A program made the position numbers and the translations under genes. From Clostridia bacterium (GTDB lineage Bacteria; Bacillota; Clostridia; Christensenellales; UBA1242), in assembly GCA_017537515.1 (NCBI GenBank), contig JAFYKO010000086.1, forward strand, positions 1 to 6,882: 6,882 nucleotides of DNA. Reading direction: 5' to 3'. Position 1 is the stretch's first letter, and every line of letters starts with the position of its first letter. Below the pieces are notes generated by a model, which saw nothing but the letters and a program-made list of their open reading frames with translations, searched no databases and had not been told where the DNA came from. Below, in pieces: positions 1 to 4,926 of this stretch.

Positions 1-1875
1 GTTGGCGAAAAATATATTAAAGGTGCAGTGGAAGTCTTTGACGAATTTATGCAACTTCCAATCTTCCAAGCAATTTCAACAAATATCTTGACTCAATTTG
101 AAGAAGAAATGTTTGGCGACGCAAAAACAAAAGAATTTGTAGATTCCATTTTTGGCGTTCTTATTGCTCCAAGTAACAACCAATCATTAAGCGATGTTAG
201 AGCAGAATTTACCAACATCGTAAGCACTTTTGCAGTGCTTGGTGAAAGTGGATTGCTTAATATTATGATGACTATGGTTGAAAGTGACGCAACCGCAACA
301 CCTGGTGAACCAGGAGATGACCCAGCATCAACTCCAGAACCAGAAGAAGTTGAAATCAAAGCAGAATTATTCAACGACCTCATCAACGGACTTCTCAGCA
401 TTAAAGGCGAAAACACTGAAAAACAAGTTGATAGAGCAATCTCATACTTGTTTGACAGCAATATTGCAAAACAACTTATGATTTCAGCAGTAAACCAATT
501 CTTACTTCCTCAATTTGCAGAAGTTGAAAATCCAAACAATGGCATTACTATTGAATACACTGGATTCAACCAACTCGAAGCTGACGCAAAAGCTATTGCA
601 ACTGCAATCTTGACAATTTGGCAAAACCTTGAAATAGATGATGAAACAAACCTTGAAACTGCATTCACTGATATGAATGATGCAACAAGCCTCATTTTCA
701 ACGATAACTTTGCAACAGCTCAAACAGGAACAGCCTCACTTCTTGGACAGATTTTGGATAAACTCACAAACAGCCCAATGTTGACTTATGACGCTACACC
801 AGAAATCACAACTGACGATGTTACAGAGAACCTTGTTGAAAAACTTTTATCTGAATACGGCGAAGCATTTGGCCTTTACCTTGAAGATGCTCTCAGCACA
901 ACCGCTCCAGCAAACTTCTGGCAAACAGAGTTCACAAACCTTGCACCTGCATTGGTTATCTTGAACAATACAAATGTTGACGAAGAAACAACAGCACTTA
1001 TGATGCTTCTTGGTGGCGACCCAATGGAAGCGTTGGATGCTCTTTCAGAACAAGATTCTGATACAGTTCTCAACATCCTTCTCAACTCTTCAATTCTTAA
1101 AAATATCACTGTTGGCATTCTTAACACTGCCAATGAAACACTTATCAAAATCATCGACGAAGAAGCAACTATCGAAGAAGCTTGCGACACTTCAACCAAC
1201 CTAAAAGCACAAGCAACAACTCTTAAAGCAGTTCTCAAATCAGCAATTGCTTGCAAAGACATCACAGACCTTGGAACTGCTCTTGCTGGCGAAGACAAAG
1301 AAAATGTAAAAGCACTTCTCAACGCTCTTGAACAAAACTCAGAATACGCAACAGGACAACAAGGAGTGTTCTATGACGCTTATAACAACTACTTCAAGCC
1401 TTACAAAACCTTAGTTGATGGTTTGGACAGTGAACAATATTCAACTAACAAAACACTTCTTGACGCAGTTCTTGAAGGCGAAAACATCACAGCAGAAGCC
1501 CTTGAAATCAACGCAACAAAACTTCAAAATGTTATTGGTGCATTAATTGACTGTGAACTTCTCAATTCTTATACTATTAAAGTCTTTAATGATATCAATA
1601 TTAAACTTATTACATTAATCGACGAAGATTACAATCAAGAAGTGTGCGATAGCATCACGGATTTCAAAGCACAAAAATCTTCACTCCTTGAAGTTGTAGC
1701 AAAAGCTCAAATCTGTAAAGATATTACAAGTCTTGAAAATCTTACAGGTACACAACAACAAGCAGTGCAAGACCTAATCTCTGCACTTAAAGCAAACGTT
1801 CAAGAATTCCACTCAGACGGTGTATTCCAAGTTGCCTACACACAATACTTTATTGACTACGAAATTATCTCATAA
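1..1875 (+). CDS. Acidic helical repeat protein, unknown function (5' end outside window)
   Basis: The frame is open from the first base, so this is probably the last 624 residues of a longer protein. An in-frame GTG at 28 has only a poorly placed AAAGG before it and is not a convincing start. I do not recognise a family. The protein is acidic and rich in Leu, Ala, Asn and Thr, with predicted helices throughout. A Pro/Glu/Asp linker lies at nt 295-345. A unit repeats near the C-terminus: nt 1081-1419 and 1543-1872 align, sharing the order ..CD.., KAQ, CKDIT, GVF..AY..YF, with the first two landmarks offset by 154 codons. A diverged half copy lies around nt 388-510. Almost all cysteines fall in two equivalent pairs, one per repeat, 23 residues apart, plus one other. 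No membrane segment, LPXTG motif or enzyme motif is visible. The coding strand is C-rich. It ends 15 nt before rsmH with no terminator between, so co-transcription is likely. Secretion is only a guess because the N-terminus is missing. Confidence 0.85.
   Translation, partial: VGEKYIKGAVEVFDEFMQLPIFQAISTNILTQFEEEMFGDAKTKEFVDSIFGVLIAPSNNQSLSDVRAEFTNIVSTFAVLGESGLLNIMMTMVESDATATPGEPGDDPASTPEPEEVEIKAELFNDLINGLLSIKGENTEKQVDRAISYLFDSNIAKQLMISAVNQFLLPQFAEVENPNNGITIEYTGFNQLEADAKAIATAILTIWQNLEIDDETNLETAFTDMNDATSLIFNDNFATAQTGTASLLGQILDKLTNSPMLTYDATPEITTDDVTENLVEKLLSEYGEAFGLYLEDALSTTAPANFWQTEFTNLAPALVILNNTNVDEETTALMMLLGGDPMEALDALSEQDSDTVLNILLNSSILKNITVGILNTANETLIKIIDEEATIEEACDTSTNLKAQATTLKAVLKSAIACKDITDLGTALAGEDKENVKALLNALEQNSEYATGQQGVFYDAYNNYFKPYKTLVDGLDSEQYSTNKTLLDAVLEGENITAEALEINATKLQNVIGALIDCELLNSYTIKVFNDINIKLITLIDEDYNQEVCDSITDFKAQKSSLLEVVAKAQICKDITSLENLTGTQQQAVQDLISALKANVQEFHSDGVFQVAYTQYFIDYEIIS
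1081..1872 (+). repeat. Two diverged ~105-residue protein repeats within the first CDS
   Basis: Copy A spans nt 1081-1419 and copy B nt 1543-1872. Shared landmarks are ACDTSTNLKAQ / VCDSITDFKAQ, CKDIT / CKDIT (154 codons apart in both cases) and GVFYDAYNNYF / GVFQVAYTQYF (152 apart). The copies match at the protein level but have diverged in DNA, so the duplication is old or under selection for fold. Confidence 0.8.
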
Positions 1876-1890
1876 AAAATAAGAAACAAT

Positions 1891-2943
1891 ATGCAAAACG
1901 AAAATAAAAACTACCACATCCCGATTATGCTAAAAGAAATATTGGAAGGCCTACAAATTCGCTCTTCCGATATTTTTGTTGATTGTACCCTCGGAGGTGC
2001 CGGGCATTCAAGTGGGGTGATTAGGCAAAACCCACAAGGTCTGCTTATAGGAATTGACAAGGACGACGATGCCTTAAACTTTTCCCAAAACAGACTAAGT
2101 GAATATGAAAATAAACTATTAATAAAAAGCGATTTCAAGAATTTTGACATAGTATTTCAGGCATTGCAAAACAAATGCTATGAAAATGGTCTCAACAACC
2201 AAACGGGCGAAGTATTGCATCCAAACGCCAAAGTCTTTTGTGCGTACGAAAACCAAAACAAAGACATAATATCAAAACTTCAATCAGGAAAAGTGGATAA
2301 AATCCTTGTTGACCTAGGCGTTTCATCGCATCAACTCGACACCGCAGAAAGGGGCTTTTCCTTTAGGTTTGACGCTCCTTTAGATATGAGAATGGACAAA
2401 ACCCAAGAAAAAACCGCTTGGCACGTTGTAAACTTCTACCCCAAAGATAGACTTGTGAAAATTCTCTACACTTATGGAGAAGAGAAGTTTGCTCCGCAAA
2501 TTGTAAATGCAATTATGCTTGCTCGAAAGAAAAAAACTATCGACACCACGAAAGAACTTGCTCGAATAATCGAATCCGCATTGCCAAAGAAGTATATATT
2601 CAAAACCGGCGGAGCCAAAAAAACCTTTCAAGCCATAAGAATTGAAGTAAATGGCGAGTTGGAGGGACTCGAAGACGCACTTGAAAAAATGATTGAGAGA
2701 TTAACACCCGGCGGACGCCTCGCAGTTTTGACATTCCACTCCCTTGAAGATAGGATTGTCAAAAACGTATTCAAAGAAAAAGCAACAGGATGCATATGCC
2801 CAAGCGGAACGCCAATTTGCATTTGCGGGCATAAAGAAACAATTAAATTTGTAAACAAAAAACCAATTACAGCAAGCCAAGAAGAACAAACTGAAAACCC
2901 TCGCTCTACAAGTGCAAAACTCAGAATAATAGAAAAACTTTAA
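1891..2943 (+). CDS. rsmH: 16S rRNA (cytosine(1402)-N4)-methyltransferase RsmH (MraW)
   Basis: RsmH uses S-adenosylmethionine to N4-methylate C1402 of 16S rRNA in the decoding centre of the small subunit, in the cytoplasm. The 350 residues carry the family motifs in order: HIPIMLKEIL (9-18), SAM-binding DCTLGGAGHS (31-40) and GIDKD (54-58), ILVDLGVSSHQLD (138-150), AERGFSF (152-158), LDMRMD (164-169), FQAIRIEVNGEL (246-257), PGGRLAVLTFHSLEDRIVK (273-291) and a C-terminal NPRSTSAKLR (336-345). A CxC-x6-CxC cluster (C301, C303, C310, C312) resembles that of clostridial homologues. The protein is about 35-40 residues longer than usual because of an insertion around 94-130. ATG at 1891 gives the expected N-terminus but has no clear Shine-Dalgarno site, only AAGAAA. 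RsmH usually sits between mraZ and ftsL; here it follows an unrelated gene by 15 nt and is followed at once by a terminator. Confidence 0.97.
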   Translation: MQNENKNYHIPIMLKEILEGLQIRSSDIFVDCTLGGAGHSSGVIRQNPQGLLIGIDKDDDALNFSQNRLSEYENKLLIKSDFKNFDIVFQALQNKCYENGLNNQTGEVLHPNAKVFCAYENQNKDIISKLQSGKVDKILVDLGVSSHQLDTAERGFSFRFDAPLDMRMDKTQEKTAWHVVNFYPKDRLVKILYTYGEEKFAPQIVNAIMLARKKKTIDTTKELARIIESALPKKYIFKTGGAKKTFQAIRIEVNGELEGLEDALEKMIERLTPGGRLAVLTFHSLEDRIVKNVFKEKATGCICPSGTPICICGHKETIKFVNKKPITASQEEQTENPRSTSAKLRIIEKL

Positions 2944-2951
2944 CAAAAAAT

Positions 2952-2983
2952 ACCCTAAAAGAAAAATTTAGGGTGTTTTTTTT
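2952..2983 (+). terminator. Rho-independent terminator of rsmH
   Basis: ACCCTAAA (2952-2959) pairs perfectly with TTTAGGGT (2967-2974) over a 7-nt loop, followed by G and eight T. It begins 8 nt after the rsmH stop and ends the transcript about 60 bp before the first DnaA box. Confidence 0.92.
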
Positions 2984-3042
2984 GTGTGTGCAACACATTC
3001 GAAAAATCTTAAAAAGTGGCACAACCCCCCCAAAAAGAGGCA

Positions 3043-3105
3043 AGTTATCCACAATTTTTGGGGAGTTATCCACATTTCCACATAAGTTATCCACATTTTC
3101 ACAAA
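3043..3105 (+). other. DnaA-box array, candidate oriC element: three perfect boxes at 21-bp pitch
   Basis: Three identical TTATCCACA boxes lie at 3045-3053, 3066-3074 and 3087-3095, in the same orientation and exactly 21 bp apart, about two helical turns. Each is preceded by AG, so the stretch reads as three 21-bp units. Units 2 and 3 also contain weaker boxes, ATTTCCACA (3074-3082) and ATTTTCACA (3095-3103), each 7/9 to the consensus. TTATNCACA is the established DnaA recognition sequence, and dnaA itself lies in this window. The block holds no gene and is flanked by inward-facing terminators. No long AT-only unwinding tract adjoins it; the DNA at 3096-3210 is moderately AT-rich. I call DnaA binding with high confidence and origin function with moderate confidence. 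Confidence 0.85.
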
Positions 3106-3120
3106 AAACGCCTCTATATG

Positions 3121-3156
3121 TAGTATGTCGGAGTTTACAAAATACGACATATTTTG
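3121..3156. repeat. Overlapping inverted repeats beside the DnaA-box array
   Basis: TATGTCG (3124-3130) pairs with CGACATA (3145-3151), loop 14 nt. CAAAATA (3138-3144) pairs with TATTTTG (3150-3156) over the loop CGACA. The two share bases and cannot both form. They start 18 bp after the last box-like site. No function is known. Confidence 0.6.
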
Positions 3157-3211
3157 CGGACTCATAAAACTTGTGCATTATGTCCAAAAACAAGACAAAC
3201 AAAAAGCAAAT

Positions 3212-3239
3212 AAAAAAACCCCAAACCTTGTTGGTTTGG
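3212..3239 (-). terminator. Terminator of tRNA-Leu (minus strand)
   Basis: Read on the minus strand, CCAAACC (3239-3233), a 5-nt loop and GGTTTGG (3227-3221) form a perfect 7-bp stem, followed by GG and a T run (3218-3212). A run of T at 3244-3250 on the plus strand could make it partly bidirectional. Confidence 0.9.
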
Positions 3240-3250
3240 ATGATTTTTTT

Positions 3251-3334
3251 TGGTGCGAACGGTGGGACTTGAACCCACACGATGTTACTCACTTGCCCCT
3301 TAAACAAGCGCGTCTGCCATTCCGCCACATTCGC
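3251..3334 (-). tRNA. tRNA-Leu, anticodon AAG
   Basis: A class II tRNA with encoded CCA (3253-3251). The acceptor stem GCGAATG/CGTTCGC has all seven pairs (one G-T), discriminator A73 as in leucine tRNAs, and T arm GTGGG-TTCAAGT-CCCAC. The D arm GCGGAATGGCAGACGC is typical of bacterial tRNA-Leu, and the variable arm is 13 nt. The anticodon stem CTTGT/GCAAG encloses the loop TTAAGGG, so positions 34-36 are AAG (plus-strand 3301-3299). Reading it as UAA would break the stem. An A34 tRNA-Leu needs A-to-I editing by TadA to decode CTC and CTA as well as CTT. CTT and CTC are heavily used here: in dnaA I count 15 CTT and 10 CTC among 42 Leu codons. Confidence 0.93.
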
Positions 3335-3355
3335 AAATTTAATTTTACGAGCATT

Positions 3356-3384
3356 ATTGTACAACATTTTCAAGCGTTTGTCAA
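3356..3384 (-). promoter_or_regulatory. Promoter of tRNA-Leu
   Basis: On the minus strand TTGACA (3384-3379), a 17-bp spacer and TACAAT (3361-3356). The predicted start near 3349 lies about 15 nt before the mature tRNA 5' end. Confidence 0.88.
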
Positions 3385-3463
3385 CATATTTTTAAGATTT
3401 TTTATAAAATTTTTTGTTTTGGTGGATTTATTGGATATTTTGCCTCTTTAATTCTTAAAAATA

Positions 3464-3492
3464 TTGACATTTTCTTCCCTTTGTGTTATCTT
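3464..3492 (+). promoter_or_regulatory. Promoter of the 222-aa gene
   Basis: Perfect -35 TTGACA (3464-3469), 17-bp spacer and TATCTT (3487-3492, 4/6). A/T-rich DNA upstream (3385-3463) could act as an UP element. Predicted start is near 3499, giving a leader of only about 15 nt that contains the Shine-Dalgarno site. Confidence 0.72.
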
Positions 3493-3513
3493 TTTCGAAA
3501 AGGGAAAATAAAT

Positions 3514-4182
3514 ATGAAAGCAAAAATAAAATCAGAGAACAAAGTTTATGACGCAGATTTGTTTGCGGTTATCGACAAGGTTTGGGGTACGCAAACTGTC
3601 GCTTTTGATGAAGATATGAAGACTCTTCGCTTAATTGACTATTTTGAAAAGAAAAATAATTCGCTTATGAAAAAGGTTGTATGGGTCGAAACCAAATGCA
3701 AAGGCTGGGTAAAACGTGGCAAAATTTCGGGCTATAAGTGGTTTTTGGACGCTTGCAGTGATTTTGAACACTTAGAAAATCTCCCTGCAGAAATTCTTGA
3801 AAAATGCAAAGAAGTGCAATCTGCTTGCAAAATTAGGGAATGGAATCTTTTGAAATCTCAAAGAAGTTTAGACAAACTCCTTGGCGTTTCAATAAGCTTT
3901 CACGACTCCTTTGTGGAGAAATTAGAAAAGAAAGGTGATAAGGCTTTTTTAACCTTAAATACAACTTGGGGTTATAGAGTTAACCTAATTCTTGAAGGAG
4001 AAGTGGAATTGAATGTTGAGTTAAATTACGGCAGAAAAGGGGAAATTTTCCACGCAAATATGTTTATTGAAGACGATAAAATTTATTGGGTGAATGGTTG
4101 GATAAAAAGCAAAGCAGAATTTCTTCCAACAGAAAAATACTTTTGTGCCAAAAAAATGAACTGGAACATTGAGGTTGTATAA
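3514..4182 (+). CDS. Hypothetical protein, 222 aa
   Basis: I do not recognise this protein with confidence. The ATG at 3514 is chosen because AAAGGGA (3499-3505) sits 8 nt upstream. A longer TTG start at 3481 would fall inside the promoter. The product looks soluble, with no signal peptide or membrane segment, and is rich in Lys, Glu and Trp. The N-terminal half is mixed, with a helical stretch at 90-122. The C-terminal half (about 127-222) is predicted beta, starting with ISFHDSFVEKLEKKGDKAFL and including GEIFHANMFIEDDKIYWVNG. That 'FHDS.V' followed by alternating strands vaguely resembles small DUF/immunity-like folds such as DUF4085, a weak impression only. Its coding strand is G-rich (143 G to 83 C over 3541-4182), unlike the C-rich first gene. 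It is monocistronic and convergent with the 111-aa gene. Confidence 0.82.
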   Translation: MKAKIKSENKVYDADLFAVIDKVWGTQTVAFDEDMKTLRLIDYFEKKNNSLMKKVVWVETKCKGWVKRGKISGYKWFLDACSDFEHLENLPAEILEKCKEVQSACKIREWNLLKSQRSLDKLLGVSISFHDSFVEKLEKKGDKAFLTLNTTWGYRVNLILEGEVELNVELNYGRKGEIFHANMFIEDDKIYWVNGWIKSKAEFLPTEKYFCAKKMNWNIEVV

Positions 4183-4233
4183 AAAAACATCTCTTAGGAG
4201 CAAACAATTGTTCCTTGAGATGGTTTATTTTTC
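4181..4233. terminator. Bidirectional terminator between convergent genes
   Basis: CATCTC (4188-4193) pairs with GAGATG (4217-4222). Inside it, AGGAGCAA (4196-4203) pairs with TTGTTCCT (4208-4215) with one G-T, over the loop ACAA; a small TT/T internal loop separates the two stems. On the plus strand it is followed by GTTTATTTTT, on the minus strand by seven T (4187-4181). It starts 5 nt after the 222-aa stop and 3 nt after the 111-aa stop. Confidence 0.9.
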
Positions 4234-4560
4234 TTGTGAAAGTTGGGCATCCCGTTCGGTTTTTTTGACATCATACTTCATTTGGTCATAAAGAGTTATT
4301 GAAAGCATAAGGTCTCGAAGTTCGTCTTTTTCTGCGGTTTCAATTTTTTTGTTAATGGCTCCGATGCGGTTTTTGAGGTGTTTTCGAATTGCGTAAAATT
4401 GTTCGCTGGTAAGAGAATTCAAAAAACCAAGGTCATACATTTTTCCGCTAGTGAGTGGGGTGCGGTCGCCAGATTTGATTTTTTCAAATGTCGCCTTAAC
4501 TTGATATTCAATCTCATTTATATATTTGTTTTCAATATTATATGGTTTATTTTTTTCCAT
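4225..4560 (-). CDS. Hypothetical small charged helical protein, 111 aa
   Basis: Not recognised. The ATG (4560-4558) has a strong AAAGGAGA site 8 nt upstream on the minus strand, which supports a real, well translated gene. The protein is highly charged (many K, E, D) and predicted helical almost throughout. It has a central turn GDRTPLTSGKMYDLGFLNSL (31-50) and a long C-terminal helix from about 52 to 105 with coiled-coil-like spacing (IRKHLKNRIGAINKKIE, LRDLMLSITLYDQM). It has no cysteine, signal peptide or membrane segment. It is divergent from dnaA, with a 366-bp intergenic region, and convergent with the 222-aa gene. A helical partner or regulator protein is possible but nothing in the sequence shows it. 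Confidence 0.8.
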   Translation of the reverse strand: MEKNKPYNIENKYINEIEYQVKATFEKIKSGDRTPLTSGKMYDLGFLNSLTSEQFYAIRKHLKNRIGAINKKIETAEKDELRDLMLSITLYDQMKYDVKKTERDAQLSQEK

Positions 4561-4591
4561 TTTTTAATCTCCTTTTTTTATTTATGAAAAT

Positions 4592-4597
4592 ATTATA
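4592..4597 (-). promoter_or_regulatory. -10 element of the 111-aa gene
   Basis: Perfect TATAAT on the minus strand (4597-4592), about 30 nt before the ATG. The -35 at 17-bp spacing would be TATGCA (4620-4615), which is poor and lies within an ATGCAT dyad, so activation or repression there is plausible. Confidence 0.6.
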
Positions 4598-4612
4598 TTT
4601 TTGTTTAATAAG

Positions 4613-4640
4613 AATGCATAATAATCTGCATTGATGCATT
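4613..4640. repeat. AATGCAT/ATGCATT inverted repeat, possible operator
   Basis: AATGCAT (4613-4619) and its exact complement ATGCATT (4634-4640), 21 bp apart. The left arm overlaps the -35 position of the 111-aa gene. This arrangement would suit a dimeric regulator; no binding protein is identified. Confidence 0.5.
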
Positions 4641-4868
4641 TTTTGTATTTATCGGATATTTATAAAATCTTTAATTTCCTAAGTTTATATTTTGCAAATA
4701 TCCTAAAATTATTATATATTGCAACAAATTAATTTTTGCAAAAAGCAAAAAGCCCAAGCCCAACGGGAAAGTTTCCTTGTATATTTTAATACACAACGAA
4801 TTGAATTGTCAAGAGTTATGTTTAAAATTGTCAAACTTTTTTTTTGGAAGGGAAAATTGCGTTTTTAT
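4641..4868. other. dnaA upstream intergenic region with dyads and tandem repeats, no gene
   Basis: No convincing gene. Structures seen: GGATATTT (4654-4661) with AAATATCC (4696-4703); a promoter-like TTGCAA-N17-TATATT (4692-4720); tandem GCAAAAA x2 then GCCCAA x2 (4738-4763); palindrome GGAAAGTTTCC (4766-4776) abutting the near-palindrome TTGTATATTTTAATACACAA (4777-4796); and the direct repeat AATTGTCAA (4804-4812, 4826-4834). A second weak promoter-like pair is TTGAAT-N16-TAAAAT (4801-4828). No match to TTATNCACA occurs in either strand. Confidence 0.55.
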
Positions 4869-4897
4869 TTGCAAATTTTGAAGATTTGTTGTAATAT
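4869..4897 (+). promoter_or_regulatory. Proximal promoter of dnaA
   Basis: TTGCAA (4869-4874), a 17-bp spacer and TAATAT (4892-4897). Predicted start is near 4904, a short leader of about 23 nt before the dnaA ATG that includes AAGGAG (4914-4919). Confidence 0.75.
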
Positions 4898-4926
4898 ATA
4901 TAAAGAAAACAAAAAGGAGCAAATTT

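Noticed and set aside
1853..1890. Possible rsmH promoter starting at TTGACT
   Set aside because: No acceptable -10 hexamer lies at 16-18 bp, and co-transcription with the upstream gene is simpler.
3043..3105. CRISPR array or satellite repeat
   Set aside because: The 21-bp units are conserved only in the DnaA-box core, are too short for repeat-spacer units, and no cas gene is present.
3172..3180. TGTGCATTA, an inverted 8/9 DnaA box
   Set aside because: Single mismatch at a conserved base and off the 21-bp phase; too weak to list as a site.
3125..3451. 108-aa plus-strand ORF and overlapping minus-strand ORF (2921-3373)
   Set aside because: They run across the tRNA-Leu gene and the DnaA-box array; 'CERWDLNPHD' is the usual false translation of antisense tRNA.
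3481..3513. TTG start extending the 222-aa gene by 11 residues
   Set aside because: The extension overlaps the -10 region, and the ATG at 3514 has a proper Shine-Dalgarno site.
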